DNA from: Rhodopseudomonas palustris HaA2
Lineage (GTDB): Bacteria; Pseudomonadota; Alphaproteobacteria; Rhizobiales; Xanthobacteraceae
NCBI RefSeq assembly: GCF_000013365.1
Contig: NC_007778.1
Location: forward strand, 3,658,001-3,722,000
Length of the DNA stretch: 64,000 nucleotides
Direction: 5' to 3'
Both the position numbers and the translations under genes were made by a program. Of this stretch, positions 18,086 through 27,660 are shown one piece after another. Each line of letters starts with the position of its first letter. Positions within the stretch are counted from its first letter, which is position 1. The notes below the pieces were generated by a model. It was not told the origin of the DNA. It saw nothing but the letters and a program-made list of their open reading frames with translations, and searched no databases.

Positions 18086-18604
18086 TTAGGCCGCGCCGTC
18101 CTTCAGTGGCGGCTGGAAGCTCAGGCCGGTGTCCCACGGGAAGAAGATCCAGGTGTCCTGCGAGACCTCGGTGATGAAGGTGTCGACCAGCGGCTTGCCC
18201 ATCGGCTTGGCGTAGACGGTGGCGAAATGCGCGTCGGGCAACAGGTCGCGGACCATGCGGCCGGTCTTGCCGGTGTCGACCAGATCGTCGACGATCAACA
18301 GCCCCTTGCCGGTGCCGTGGCCCAGCGCCGCGGTCTGTTCGGAGACGCCTTTCAGCACCTGCAGATCGCCCTGCTTGTCGTGGGCGTAGCTCGCTACGCA
18401 GATGGTGTCGATCACCCGCAGGCCGAGTTCGCGCGCGACGATCGCCGCCGGCACCAGCCCGCCGCGGGTGATGGCGATCACCGCGGCAAACGGCCCGACC
18501 TCGTTGAGCCGCCAGGTCAGCGCCCGGCAGTCGCGGTGGAACTGATCCCACGACACCGGAAACGGCCGCCGCTCCCCTAGGTCGGCATCTGCGTCGCTGC
18601 CCAT
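18086..18604 (-). CDS. gpt: Xanthine phosphoribosyltransferase
   Basis: A 172-residue type I phosphoribosyltransferase. [13 protein letters not shown] is the PRPP-binding motif (acidic pair then TGKT), [11 protein letters not shown] is the pyrophosphate loop and the C-terminal [14 protein letters not shown] resembles the purine-binding hood of E. coli Gpt. It converts xanthine or guanine and PRPP to XMP or GMP. The start overlaps the end of the upstream thioesterase gene by 28 bases, so the two are co-transcribed leftward. Confidence 0.9.
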   Translation of the reverse strand: MGSDADADLGERRPFPVSWDQFHRDCRALTWRLNEVGPFAAVIAITRGGLVPAAIVARELGLRVIDTICVASYAHDKQGDLQVLKGVSEQTAALGHGTGKGLLIVDDLVDTGKTGRMVRDLLPDAHFATVYAKPMGKPLVDTFITEVSQDTWIFFPWDTGLSFQPPLKDGAA

Positions 18605-19035
18605 GCGGTCTCGGTCCCCATTCTGCGGATCACCGCGGTCGCGGTGCCGGTCGCCACCAGGCGCTCGTCCTGCAGCAATTCGCCGCTGAGCTGGCAGACT
18701 TGCCGCCCCCGCAATAGCACGCGGCCGATGCCTTTCAACGGCCCGACCCGCGCCGGGCGGTGGAATTGCACGTTGAGATTGACCGTCGGGGCGAATTCGT
18801 CGGCCTGGAGCGTCGCGACCAGCGCCGGCCCCATCGTGTCGTCGAGCATCGCGGCGAGAAACCCGCCCTGGACGTGGCCGGCGAGATTGAGGAATGCCGG
18901 CGTCGCCTCGAATTTCACTTCGATGCCGCCGGATTCGGGCGTGACGCGCAGAAATTCAATACCGAGGGTCGCGGCGCAGGGCGGTGGGGGCAATCGACCG
19001 TCCGCGATCTTCCAGAACACCGAATCGCTGTTCAT
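18577..19035 (-). CDS. PaaI-type hotdog thioesterase
   Basis: A 152-residue hotdog protein. The block [20 protein letters not shown] carries the HxxGG-type helix of PaaI thioesterases, with the acidic residue needed for hydrolysis, and [14 protein letters not shown] is the usual following strand. It should hydrolyse an acyl-CoA or aryl-CoA ester; the substrate is unknown. It overlaps gpt at its 3' end and lies 18 bases downstream of the molybdopterin-binding protein gene, suggesting a three-gene leftward operon. Confidence 0.87.
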   Translation of the reverse strand: MNSDSVFWKIADGRLPPPPCAATLGIEFLRVTPESGGIEVKFEATPAFLNLAGHVQGGFLAAMLDDTMGPALVATLQADEFAPTVNLNVQFHRPARVGPLKGIGRVLLRGRQVCQLSGELLQDERLVATGTATAVIRRMGTETAWAATQMPT

Positions 19036-19053
19036 ACTCCCTCCGCTTTGAAA

Positions 19054-19791
19054 TTATTTGGTCACGTTCAATTCCGCCAACATCTGCTTCACCGCGCCCA
19101 TCGCCCGCTGCAATTTCTCCGGGTCGCGCGAGCGCACCACTAAATTCGTATTCGGCTTGCGGTCCTCGTCGAGGAACGGGTAGCTGCCGATCATCGTCTC
19201 CGGGTGAGCCGCAGCGATCGCCCGCAGCGGCCCGCCGATATCGCCTTCGCGCGCATTGGCCCGGACCGTGTCCGACAGCATCTTCACTCCGGACTTCAAT
19301 TTCGGCGCGACGATGTCCATCATCGCCTGCATGATCGACGGCACTCCGGCCATCACGATGACGTTGCCGATCTTGAACCCGGGGGCGATGATGGTGGCGC
19401 TCTGGATCAATTCGGCGCCGTCGGGGATTCGCGCCATCCGCAGCCGGGCCTCGTTGAGTTCCGCTTCCGAGAACCGTTCGCGGAACCGCGCCACCACCTC
19501 CGGATGATAGCCGATGCCGACGCCGAACGCCTTCGCCACGCAGTCGGCGGTGATGTCGTCATGGGTCGGGCCGATCCCGCCGGTCGTAAACAAATAGGTG
19601 TAGCGGCCGCGCAGCGCGTCCAGCGCCTCGACGATCGCGTCCTCGTCGTCGGCGACCACGCGCACCTCGCGCGGGTCGATCGCGATATTGGTGAGGTATT
19701 CGGCGATAAAACCGATGTTCTGGTCCTTGGTGCGGCCGGACAGGATCTCGTCGCCGATCACCAGAATACCCGCCGTGACGATGTCGCTCAT
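19054..19791 (-). CDS. CinA N-terminal-type molybdopterin-binding domain protein
   Basis: A 245-residue protein matching the N-terminal MoCF domain of CinA: TAGILVIGDEILSGRTKDQN at the start, FTTGGIGPTHDDITADCVAKAF as the substrate-binding block and GFKIGNVIVMAGVPSIMQAM. It lacks the CinA C-terminal deamidase domain, as is common in alphaproteobacteria, where a separate gene encodes that part. CinA-type MoCF domains have ADP-ribose or NAD-derivative pyrophosphatase activity. I place the start at 19791 (AGGGA upstream); the open frame runs further out without a better start. Confidence 0.87.
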   Translation of the reverse strand: MSDIVTAGILVIGDEILSGRTKDQNIGFIAEYLTNIAIDPREVRVVADDEDAIVEALDALRGRYTYLFTTGGIGPTHDDITADCVAKAFGVGIGYHPEVVARFRERFSEAELNEARLRMARIPDGAELIQSATIIAPGFKIGNVIVMAGVPSIMQAMMDIVAPKLKSGVKMLSDTVRANAREGDIGGPLRAIAAAHPETMIGSYPFLDEDRKPNTNLVVRSRDPEKLQRAMGAVKQMLAELNVTK

Positions 19792-20001
19792 GACGTCCCT
19801 TGTCCCTCCCGGCCGCAATCGGCCGACTGATCCCGCCGGAAGGCGCTCATTTGTGCAGCGTCCCGCCCGTTTTTCGGGCAGCATCATGGACCGGCCCGAT
19901 AAATCGGTCCACTCCATCCATATCGCGATGGCCTAGCCCTTGCTACCATCCTGTTCCATGCGGCACTCTGGCGCGAACATCTCTGGAATCAATTTGGCGA
20001 C

Positions 20002-21420
20002 ATGGCAGTTGCGTTCGATGAAATGAATGGGGCCGGCGGCGAGCTTCGCCAGGCCTATCAGGAATTGTCCCGCTGGCTGAGCGAGACGCCGCCCGATTCT
20101 CTCGCCAATCGGCGCCAGGAAGCCGAATTGCTGTTCCGTCGGATCGGCATCACCTTCGCGGTCTATGGCGACGCCGAGGCTCAGGAGCGGCTGATTCCGT
20201 TCGACGTGGTTCCGCGCATCCTGTCCGGGCGCGAATGGGCGCTGATGGAACGCGGGCTGAAGCAGCGGGTCCGCGCGCTCAACATGTTCCTGCGCGACAT
20301 CTATCACGGCCGCGACATCCTGCGCGCCAACATCATCCCGCACGATCTGATCTTCCAGAACCCGGTGTTCCGGCCGGAGATGAACGGCCAGGCGGTCCCG
20401 CACGACGTCTATGTCCACATCGCCGGCATCGACATCGTCCGGGTCGACGACGAGAATTTCTACGTGCTCGAAGACAACGCCCGGACCCCGTCCGGCGTGT
20501 CCTACATGCTGGAAAACCGCGAAGTCATGATGCGGCTGTTTCCGGACCTGTTCGCCCGGCACCGCATCGCCCCGGTCGAGCGCTATCCCGACGAACTGCT
20601 GACTGCGCTACGCTCGGTCGCGCCGGCGCATTCGTCGTCGGAGCCCACCGTCGCGCTGATGACGCCGGGCATCTACAATTCGGCCTATTACGAGCATTCG
20701 TTTCTGGCCGACAAGCTCGGCGTCGAGCTGGTCGAGGGTCGCGACCTCATCGTCAAGAACGACGAAGTGTTCATGCGCACCACCGAAGGCCTGAAGCGGG
20801 TCGACGTGATCTACCGCCGGGTCGACGACGACTTCCTCGATCCGTTGACCTTCCGGCCGGATTCCGCGCTCGGCGTGCCGGGCCTGATGTCGGCCTACCG
20901 CGCCGGCAACGTCACGCTGGCGAATGCGGTCGGCACCGGCATCGCCGACGACAAGGCCGTGTACAGCTATATGCCGGACATCGTGAAGTTCTATCTCGGC
21001 GAGGAGCCGATCCTGAAGAACGTCCCGACCTGGCGCTGCCGCGAGCCGGCCGACCTCGCTTACGTGCTCGACCATCTGCCCGAACTGGTGGTCAAGGAAG
21101 TCCACGGCTCCGGCGGCTACGGCATGCTGATCGGACCGGCCGCCACCAAGGCGACCATCGAGGCGTTCCGCGACAAGCTGAAGCGCGAGCCGGAGGGCTT
21201 CATCGCCCAGCCGACGCTGGCGCTGTCGACCTGCCCGACCTGCACCGAATCCGGCCTCGCGCCGCGCCACGTCGATCTGCGGCCGTTCGTGCTGACCGGC
21301 CGCGATCGCGTCACCATCGTCCCCGGCGGCCTCACCCGCGTGGCTCTGAAGGAAGGCTCGCTGGTGGTCAATTCCAGCCAGGGCGGCGGCACCAAGGACA
21401 CGTGGGTGCTGGATGAGTAA
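20002..21420 (+). CDS. Circularly permuted ATP-grasp protein (type 2)
   Basis: A 472-residue protein of the DUF404/DUF407 family. FYVLEDNARTPSGVSYMLEN (about residues 153-172) and VVKEVHGSGGYGMLIGP (about 362-378) are the nucleotide and metal-binding blocks of permuted ATP-grasp ligases, and LRPFVLTGRDRVTIVPGGLTRVA is a further signature near the C-terminus. These enzymes are thought to form an amide or peptide bond, often in a cluster with alpha-E, transglutaminase and Anbu genes, exactly as here. The gene starts the rightward cluster ending at 24274. The product of the ligase is not known. Confidence 0.9.
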   Translation: MAVAFDEMNGAGGELRQAYQELSRWLSETPPDSLANRRQEAELLFRRIGITFAVYGDAEAQERLIPFDVVPRILSGREWALMERGLKQRVRALNMFLRDIYHGRDILRANIIPHDLIFQNPVFRPEMNGQAVPHDVYVHIAGIDIVRVDDENFYVLEDNARTPSGVSYMLENREVMMRLFPDLFARHRIAPVERYPDELLTALRSVAPAHSSSEPTVALMTPGIYNSAYYEHSFLADKLGVELVEGRDLIVKNDEVFMRTTEGLKRVDVIYRRVDDDFLDPLTFRPDSALGVPGLMSAYRAGNVTLANAVGTGIADDKAVYSYMPDIVKFYLGEEPILKNVPTWRCREPADLAYVLDHLPELVVKEVHGSGGYGMLIGPAATKATIEAFRDKLKREPEGFIAQPTLALSTCPTCTESGLAPRHVDLRPFVLTGRDRVTIVPGGLTRVALKEGSLVVNSSQGGGTKDTWVLDE

Positions 21421-21438
21421 TTTCGCAAAACAGGGGGC

Positions 21439-21528
21439 GTCATTGCGAGCGAAGCGAAGCAATCCAGGGCCGCAGGACCGCATCATCTCCTCTGGATTGC
21501 TTCGTCGCTTCGCTCCTCGCAATGACGG
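21439..21528. repeat. Intergenic palindromic repeat, GTCATTGCGAGCGAAGC family
   Basis: GTCATTGCGAGCGAAGCGAA at the left and CGCTTCGCTCCTCGCAATGAC at the right, with GCAATCCAGG / CTCTGGATTGC inside. It lies between the ATP-grasp and alpha-E genes without breaking the operon; a sister copy lies at 61703-61785. Confidence 0.8.
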
Positions 21529-21535
21529 ATAGAGC

Positions 21536-22480
21536 ATGCTGTCGCGTACCGCTGAAAACCTGTTCTGGCTCGCCCGCTATGTCGAACGCGCGGAGTATCT
21601 CGCGCGGACCATCGACGCGACGATGCGCGTCACCGCTCTGCCCAACACCTATTCGGGTCAGGGCAACGAATGGGATTCGGCGCTGCTGACGGCCGGCGTC
21701 GCCGCCAGCTTCTACAAGCACTACGACGAGGCCAACGAAACCAATGTGGTCGAGTTTCTGTCGTTCGCGCCCACCAACCCGTCGTCGATCCGCAGCTGCA
21801 TCGAGGCCGCGCGGCTGAATGCGCGCTCGGTCCGCACCGCGCTGACCGGCGAGATGTGGGCGACCATCAACAGCGCCTGGATCGAGCTGCAGGAGAACTG
21901 GAGCAAGGGCGCCAAGACCCGCGAGCAGCTCACCGGTTTCCTGCGCTTCGTGCAGGAGACCTCGCTGCGATTCGACGGCTCCGCCTACCGCACCATGCTG
22001 CGCAACGACGCCTATTGGTTCTCACGGCTCGGCGTGCATCTCGAGCGCGCCGACAACACCGCGCGGATTCTCGACGTCAAATATCATCTGCTGCTGCCCG
22101 AGCAGGAGCACGTCGGCGGCCCGCTCGACTACTATCAATGGTCGTCGATCCTGCGCTCGGTGTCGGCGCTGACCGCGTATCACTGGGTGTATCGCCAGAC
22201 GCTGAAGCCGTGGCTGATCGCCGACCTGTTGATCCTCAACGACAGCCTGCCGCGCTCGCTCGCCTCCTGCTACGGCAATCTGGTGCGCAATCTCGACCAG
22301 ATCGGCGTCGCCTATGGCCGCCAGGGGCCGGCACAGCGCCACGCCCGCGGCATCCGCAACCGGCTCGAGCATTCCGAGATGGAGGACATCTTCCAGCGCG
22401 GCGTGCACGAATTCATCCAGGAATTTCTCGCCGACAACAGCCGGCTCGGCGAGATCGTCGCCAAGCAATATTTGATCTAA
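21536..22480 (+). CDS. Alpha-E domain protein (DUF403)
   Basis: A 314-residue, almost wholly helical protein. MLSRTAENLFWLARYVERAE is the classical alpha-E start, and RLGVHLERADNTARILDVKY follows mid-protein. The domain is nearly always encoded next to permuted ATP-grasp and transglutaminase-like proteins and is predicted to bind or channel their peptide product. Its biochemical role is unproven. Confidence 0.92.
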   Translation: MLSRTAENLFWLARYVERAEYLARTIDATMRVTALPNTYSGQGNEWDSALLTAGVAASFYKHYDEANETNVVEFLSFAPTNPSSIRSCIEAARLNARSVRTALTGEMWATINSAWIELQENWSKGAKTREQLTGFLRFVQETSLRFDGSAYRTMLRNDAYWFSRLGVHLERADNTARILDVKYHLLLPEQEHVGGPLDYYQWSSILRSVSALTAYHWVYRQTLKPWLIADLLILNDSLPRSLASCYGNLVRNLDQIGVAYGRQGPAQRHARGIRNRLEHSEMEDIFQRGVHEFIQEFLADNSRLGEIVAKQYLI

Positions 22481-22634
22481 CAGCATGATCCGGCCTCGCA
22501 ATTCCGGGTTTCCCGGGCGGATCCTGCGGGTCCCAAAAAGACGCGAACAACGGCGATTGATGAAACGCCTTCGCGTCCGAGCCTGATATAGTCCGCCGCG
22601 CTCCTGCCGCCGCGACGACCCGGAATGCCGATCC

Positions 22635-23459
22635 ATGCGCCTGCGAATTTCCCACAGCACGACCTATCGCTACGAGCCCGCCGCCACCGGGGTGATCCAG
22701 GTGCTGCGGCTGACGCCCGGCAGCCATGACGGTCAGTATGTCGCCGACTGGCAGATCGACGTCTCGGCCGACGTCAAGCTCGACATGCATTACGACGCGT
22801 TCGGCAACGCCACCCACGTGCTGACGATCGGCGCCACCGAGGATCTCACCATCACCGCCGAGGGACTGATCGAGACCATCGACACCGGCGGCGTGATGCG
22901 CGGCACCGACGAGCGGTTTCCGCCGCAGCTGTTCCTGCGCACGAGCGACCTCACCGAACTGAGCCCGGCGATGGCCGCGTTCACGCGCGAGATCGGCGGC
23001 GCCGAGGGCGACGCCATCAGCTTCCTGCACGCGCTGATGACGCGGATGAACGACCACATGACGTTCGACGACGACCCCACCCATTCCGGCACCACCGCGG
23101 CCGAAGCCTTCACGCTGCGCCGCGGCGTCTGTCAGGATTACGCGCATATCTTCATCGCCTGCGCGCGCGCCGGCGGCGTCCCTGCCCGGTTCGTCGCGGG
23201 CCACTTCCTGCGCGCCGACGGCGAGGTGCATCAGCAGGCCGGCCATGCCTGGGCCGAGGCCTATGTCCCGGCGCTCGGCTGGGTCGGCTTCGATCCGGCC
23301 AACAGCATCTGCTCGACCGACGCCCATGTCCGGGTCGCGATCGGGCTGGATTATCTCGGCGCCGCCCCGGTGCGCGGCACCCGCTATGGCGGCGGGCTCG
23401 AAACGCTGTCGGTGGCCGTCAAGGTCGATCAGGCCGGCCGGCAGTTCCAGTCGCAATAG
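22635..23459 (+). CDS. Transglutaminase-like cysteine protease/amidase
   Basis: A 274-residue protein with an N-terminal beta-sandwich (RISHSTTYRYEPAATGV) and a C-terminal transglutaminase core. The catalytic triad is visible: C166 in RRGVCQDYAHIF, H204 in AGHAWAEAYVP and D220 in GWVGFDPANS. In this cluster type the enzyme is thought to cut or transfer the peptide bond made by the ATP-grasp partner. It is third in the rightward cluster, about 155 bases after the alpha-E gene. Confidence 0.92.
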   Translation: MRLRISHSTTYRYEPAATGVIQVLRLTPGSHDGQYVADWQIDVSADVKLDMHYDAFGNATHVLTIGATEDLTITAEGLIETIDTGGVMRGTDERFPPQLFLRTSDLTELSPAMAAFTREIGGAEGDAISFLHALMTRMNDHMTFDDDPTHSGTTAAEAFTLRRGVCQDYAHIFIACARAGGVPARFVAGHFLRADGEVHQQAGHAWAEAYVPALGWVGFDPANSICSTDAHVRVAIGLDYLGAAPVRGTRYGGGLETLSVAVKVDQAGRQFQSQ

Positions 23460-23527
23460 CTTCATCGCCGCTTGCGCAAACTGCGGCGCGGCGGCTTCCC
23501 TTTCAGACGCATTGGTTCGAGGACGAG

Positions 23528-24274
23528 ATGACTTATTGCTGCGGAGTGCTGGTCGAGGACGGCCTGGTGATGGTCGCCGACACGCGGACCAACGCCGGGC
23601 TCGACAACATCTCGACCTATCGCAAGCTGCACGTCTTCAACCGGCCCGGCGACCGCATCATGGCGATCGCCAGCGCCGGCAATCTGTCGATCAGCCAGTC
23701 GGTTCTGTCGACCCTGACCGAAGGCCTCGAAGATCCGGAGACCGGCGCGCGCGAAACGCTGCTCGACGCGCCGACGATGTTTCAGGCGGCGCAGCGGATC
23801 GGCCGCGTGATCCGGCACGTCAACGCCACCGAGGCGCAGGCGCTCAAAGCCGAGGACATCAACTACGAAGTGTCTTTCCTGTTCGGCGGCCAGATCAAGG
23901 GCGAGCGGATGCGGCTGTTCATGATCTATCCGGCCGGCAATTTCATCGAATGCACCATCGACACGCCCTATCTGCAGATCGGCGAGCACAAATACGGCAA
24001 GCCGGTGCTCGACCGCGCGATCACTTACGACGTCGAACTCTACGAGGCGCTGAAGACCAGCCTGATCTCGATGGATTCGACGATGCGCTCCAATCTCGGC
24101 GTCGGCCTGCCGATCGACGTGCTGGTGGCGCGCGTCGACGTCTGCGACGCCGACCTCAACCACCGCATCGAGGCCGGCGAGCCGTATTTCCACGATTTGC
24201 GCTCGCGCTGGTCCGCAGCCCTGCGCGCCGCCCACAAGAACATCCCGCGGCCGCCCTACAAGGATCAGAAGTAA
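23528..24274 (+). CDS. Anbu (proteasome-related peptidase)
   Basis: A 248-residue Ntn-hydrolase. After the initiator Met comes Thr2, the nucleophile if Met is removed (TYCCGVLVEDGLVMVADTRT), followed by the proteasome-like GLDNISTYRKLHVF lysine region and the IMAIASAGNLSISQSVL strand-helix. This is the ancestral beta-subunit family, which assembles into open helical rings rather than a proteasome barrel; natural substrates are unknown. It closes the cluster ATP-grasp, alpha-E, transglutaminase, Anbu, an arrangement known in proteobacteria. There is no propeptide. Confidence 0.92.
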   Translation: MTYCCGVLVEDGLVMVADTRTNAGLDNISTYRKLHVFNRPGDRIMAIASAGNLSISQSVLSTLTEGLEDPETGARETLLDAPTMFQAAQRIGRVIRHVNATEAQALKAEDINYEVSFLFGGQIKGERMRLFMIYPAGNFIECTIDTPYLQIGEHKYGKPVLDRAITYDVELYEALKTSLISMDSTMRSNLGVGLPIDVLVARVDVCDADLNHRIEAGEPYFHDLRSRWSAALRAAHKNIPRPPYKDQK

Positions 24275-24346
24275 CCAGCCGGCGACGCGATCTCGGCATG
24301 GCCGCAAGCGCAACTCGACATGACGACCGCGGACGCGCCGCCCGGC

Positions 24347-24492
24347 ACCCTCTCCCCGCGTGCGGGGAGAGGGTCGGGGTGAGGGGGCGTTTCCGCGAGT
24401 CTGAGCGGCTCGGCCGCGTCGAGGCGCCCCCTCACCCGACCGGCATCGCTGCGCGACGCCGGCCGACCTCTCCCCGCACGCGGGGAGAGGTG
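24347..24492. repeat. Paired palindromic repeat, CTCTCCCCGCG...GGGGAGAGG family
   Basis: CCCTCTCCCCGCGTGCGGGG and CCTCTCCCCGCACGCGGGGA hairpins at the two ends, with GGTGAGGGGGCG / CGCCCCCTCACC inverted between them. It is the same composite as 17880-18085 and separates Anbu from the GNAT gene. Confidence 0.8.
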
Positions 24493-24518
24493 GCGCACAT
24501 TCCACGGCGCACGCGCCG

Positions 24519-25034
24519 ATGAGCATGACGTCGCCCCGCTGGCGGCCGATGACGGCCGCCGATCTCGCCGCGGTGAACGCCATCGCCGCGCAGGTCCATG
24601 TCGCGTTTCCGGAAGACCCCGCGATCTTCGCCGAGCGGCTCGCGCTCTACCCCGCCGGATGCTTCGTGCTGGATCGCGAGCCCGACGGCATCGGCGGTTA
24701 CGTCGTCAGCCATCCGTGGCGAATCGCGGAGCCGCCGGCGCTCGACACGCTGCTCGGCCGCCTGCCCGCGCCGGCCTCGACCTACTACATCCACGACCTC
24801 GCGCTGCTGCCGCAGGGCCGCGGGCTCGGCGCCGGGGCTGCGATCGTCGCACGGCTGCTGCGACATGCCGTCGCGGCGGGGCTGAGCAACATCTCGCTGG
24901 TCGCGGTCAGCGGCTCGGTCGCGTTCTGGCGCAGCCAAGGGTTCGACGTTATGGAAACTCAGGCGCTGGCGCCAAAACTCGCGAGCTATGGGGCGGACGC
25001 CCGCTACATGGTCTGCACCGCAGAGACGGGTTAA
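24519..25034 (+). CDS. GNAT family N-acetyltransferase
   Basis: A 171-residue single-domain acetyltransferase. LALLPQGRGLGAGAAIVARL is motif A, the acetyl-CoA pyrophosphate loop (Q/RxxGxG/A), and NISLVAVSGSVAFWRSQGFD is motif B. The substrate is unknown. The start region has no clear ribosome site and two in-frame ATGs (24519 and 24525); either could serve. Confidence 0.85.
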   Translation: MSMTSPRWRPMTAADLAAVNAIAAQVHVAFPEDPAIFAERLALYPAGCFVLDREPDGIGGYVVSHPWRIAEPPALDTLLGRLPAPASTYYIHDLALLPQGRGLGAGAAIVARLLRHAVAAGLSNISLVAVSGSVAFWRSQGFDVMETQALAPKLASYGADARYMVCTAETG

Positions 25035-25140
25035 CTCTATCGCCCGATGCCGACGGCGAAACGCGCTCGCAGCGGTTATATCATCGACGCCGCGACCCGG
25101 TCGCGTGCATCGGAATCGATAGACCGCACGGGAGTTCCAT

Positions 25141-26328
25141 ATGATCGGCAATGCCGGCGCGGCGGATGCCGACGGCGAGCGTCTGGAAATCGTCCGGACC
25201 GCCGAGCGGCTGCGCGAGATCGGCCCGGCCTGGGAAGCGCTGTGGCACGACGCCGGCGCGCTGGTGTTCCAGAGTCATGCCTGGACCGCCGCGTGGTGGA
25301 ACGCGGTGCCCGACCGCCCGCGCCGCGGATTGTTCATCGTACTGGCGTGGCGGCACGACACGCTGGTGGCGGTGCTGCCGCTGGCGACCTGCCGCTGGTA
25401 CGGCGTCCGCGTGCTGGAATGGGCCGCCAAGGACTACTCCGACTATTGCGACGCGCTGCTGCGCCCGGGCATCGGCCCGGCTGTGGTGCAGCGGATGTGG
25501 GCCCATGCCGATGTGCAGGGAGGTTTCGACGCCGCCTATCTCGGCCATGTGCTGCCGACCGCGATCGTGAACACGCTGACCGACGGAACGCGCGGCCGCG
25601 GCGTCGTGCTGCGTCCCCACTTCCGGCAGGCCACGAGCCTGCGCGTGGTCGGCCCCTGGAGCAACAGCCAGGCTTGGTTCGACTCGCATTCCGGCAACGC
25701 GCGGCGCAACTATCGCCGCGGTCTCAAGACCCTTTCAGACAACGCCAAGGTCGAATTCCGGCTGATGGCACCGGACGAGCCGCTCGGGCCCGCCTTGCAG
25801 CGATGCGCCGAGCTGAAGCGCGCCTGGTGCGCCCGCAACGGCCTGGTGGCGCCGCTGTTCGATGCCGGTTCGCCGATGCTGGAAGCGCTGGTGCAGGTGC
25901 TCGCCGACAACAAGCTGCTGCATGTGTTCGTGCTCGAGCGCGACGGCGTGATCGTCGCCATGACGGTCAACCTGATGCAGCACGCCACCATGATGGCCTA
26001 TGTCACCACTTACGATTCCAGTTTCGAACGCAGTTCGCCCGGCAACATCCTGCTGTTCGACTACATCCGATGGTCGATCGATCACGGCGCGACGACCGTC
26101 GATTTCCTGTGCGGCGACGAGGACTACAAATATCGCTTCAGCAACCAGCAGGTCACCCTGAACTCGTTCGCGGGGGGCCGCACGCTGCTGGGCAAGGCGG
26201 CGATCCTGGCGGACAAGGCGCTGCACGCCGTCAACGCCTTCCGCGCGCGATCGCTGAACCGCCCGTCGAAGTCCGCGGCGAAGCCGGACGATCGTGGCGC
26301 CCTCGGTGCGCCTGTCGGCGAACCCTAG
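25141..26328 (+). CDS. BioF2/CelD-like acetyltransferase (GNAT fold)
   Basis: A 395-residue protein of the cellulose biosynthesis CelD / BioF2-like group. The N-terminal half has LVFQSHAWTAAWWNAV and VLEWAAKDYSDYCDAL; the C-terminal half has the GNAT-like SPGNILLFDYIRWSIDHGA and FLCGDEDYKYRFSNQ blocks common to this group. Such proteins are usually linked to exopolysaccharide or cell-surface acylation, but no polysaccharide genes are adjacent here. GGGAG precedes the ATG. Confidence 0.82.
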   Translation: MIGNAGAADADGERLEIVRTAERLREIGPAWEALWHDAGALVFQSHAWTAAWWNAVPDRPRRGLFIVLAWRHDTLVAVLPLATCRWYGVRVLEWAAKDYSDYCDALLRPGIGPAVVQRMWAHADVQGGFDAAYLGHVLPTAIVNTLTDGTRGRGVVLRPHFRQATSLRVVGPWSNSQAWFDSHSGNARRNYRRGLKTLSDNAKVEFRLMAPDEPLGPALQRCAELKRAWCARNGLVAPLFDAGSPMLEALVQVLADNKLLHVFVLERDGVIVAMTVNLMQHATMMAYVTTYDSSFERSSPGNILLFDYIRWSIDHGATTVDFLCGDEDYKYRFSNQQVTLNSFAGGRTLLGKAAILADKALHAVNAFRARSLNRPSKSAAKPDDRGALGAPVGEP

Positions 26329-26445
26329 CTTCATTTTCAGTTCGGCCCCCTCGCCTCGATGCCGGCCGGCTTGTTGAAGCGCGGGCCAGCCTCTACGATC
26401 CCGCCGACATTCGCCAACAACAGCAAGAAACTCCGGGGAGACGCC

Positions 26446-27207
26446 ATGTCCGCCACCAAGAAGATCGCCATCGTCACCGGCGCGGGCACCGGCGTCGGCC
26501 GCGCCGCCTCGCTGGCGCTGATGCAGATCGGCTACACCGTCGTGCTCGCCGGCCGCCGGCTCGCGCTGCTGCAGGAAACGCAGACGCTCGGCGAAGCGAT
26601 CGGCGACAGCCTGCCGGTGCAGGCCGACATGGCCGATCCCGCCTCGATCGCCGCGCTGTTCGACACCACCGTGAAGACCTACGGCCGGCTCGATCTGTTG
26701 TTCAACAATGCCGGCATGGGCGCGCCGCCGGTGCCGTTCGAGGATCTGTCGCTGGCGCAATGGCAGACCGTGGTCGACACCAACCTCACCGCGCCGTTTT
26801 TGTGCACCCAGCACGCCTTCCGCATCATGAAGGACCAGACCCCGCGCGGCGGCCGCATCATCAACAACGGCTCGATCTCGGCGCACGCGCCGCGGCCGTT
26901 CTCGGCGGCCTACACCTCGACCAAGCACGCGATTTCCGGCCTGACCAAGGCCAGCAATCTCGACGGCCGCGCCTATGACATCGCGGTCGGCCAGATCGAC
27001 ATCGGCAACGCCGCGACCCCGATGACCGACCGCATGGTCGACGGCCCCGGCGTGCTGCAGCCGGACGGCTCGACCCGGCACGAGCCGCGGATGGACGCCA
27101 AGGCGGTCGGCGATGCGGTGGCCTATATGGCCGCACTCCCGCTCGACGCCAACGTGCTGTTCATGACGGTGATGGCCACCAAGATGCCGTTCGTCGGCCG
27201 CGGCTGA
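26446..27207 (+). CDS. Short-chain dehydrogenase/reductase
   Basis: A 253-residue classical [20 protein letters not shown] cofactor motif, NNAGMG, the catalytic Ser in [10 protein letters not shown] and YTSTK (Tyr-x3-Lys). CGGGGAG just upstream sets the ATG at 26446 rather than the longer frame. The substrate cannot be told from sequence. It stands alone, reading rightward before the His-rich protein gene. Confidence 0.87.
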   Translation: MSATKKIAIVTGAGTGVGRAASLALMQIGYTVVLAGRRLALLQETQTLGEAIGDSLPVQADMADPASIAALFDTTVKTYGRLDLLFNNAGMGAPPVPFEDLSLAQWQTVVDTNLTAPFLCTQHAFRIMKDQTPRGGRIINNGSISAHAPRPFSAAYTSTKHAISGLTKASNLDGRAYDIAVGQIDIGNAATPMTDRMVDGPGVLQPDGSTRHEPRMDAKAVGDAVAYMAALPLDANVLFMTVMATKMPFVGRG

Positions 27208-27301
27208 GACGCCTCCGGTCGATGCCGGGGGGCGCCATTATTCGGTTGCCGATCGCCGGCCGATGCGGATGATGGCAGGCTGCGAGCGAGGGAATCCGAC
27301 C

Positions 27302-27640
27302 ATGTCCTGCAATCTGAACCATCACGCCAACCACGATCACCAGCACGGCCCCGCCTGCGGTCACACCGCGGTCAAGCACGACGGCCATGTCGACTATCTG
27401 CACGACGGCCATCTGCATCACATGCACGGTGACCATGTCGACGAGCACGTCATCGCGGTCAGCGGCACCAATCCGGTGCAATGCACGCCCGAGACCGCCT
27501 GCGCCGGCCACACCCACGGCCCCGGCTGCGGCCACGAGGCGGTGCCGCACGGCGATCATGTCGATTATCTGGTCGACGGCCGCCTGCACCATCCGCACGC
27601 CGGCCATTGCGACGACCACGGCCCGATCGAACTCGCCTGA
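27302..27640 (+). CDS. Histidine-rich duplicated metal-binding protein
   Basis: A 112-residue protein made of two copies of one module: HGPACGHTAVKH (15-26) plus HVDYLHDGHLHHMH (29-42), then HGPGCGHEAVPH (72-83) plus HVDYLVDGRLHHPH (86-99), offset 57 residues. About a quarter of residues are His, with a few Cys and Asp, so zinc, nickel or copper binding is very likely. There is no signal peptide. GAGGGA precedes the ATG at 27302. I recognise the motif style from conserved hypothetical proteins but know of no assigned function; a metal store or chaperone is an inference. No metal transporter is adjacent. Confidence 0.8.
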   Translation: MSCNLNHHANHDHQHGPACGHTAVKHDGHVDYLHDGHLHHMHGDHVDEHVIAVSGTNPVQCTPETACAGHTHGPGCGHEAVPHGDHVDYLVDGRLHHPHAGHCDDHGPIELA

Positions 27641-27660
27641 GTTCTGGACCTGCCCGGCAG

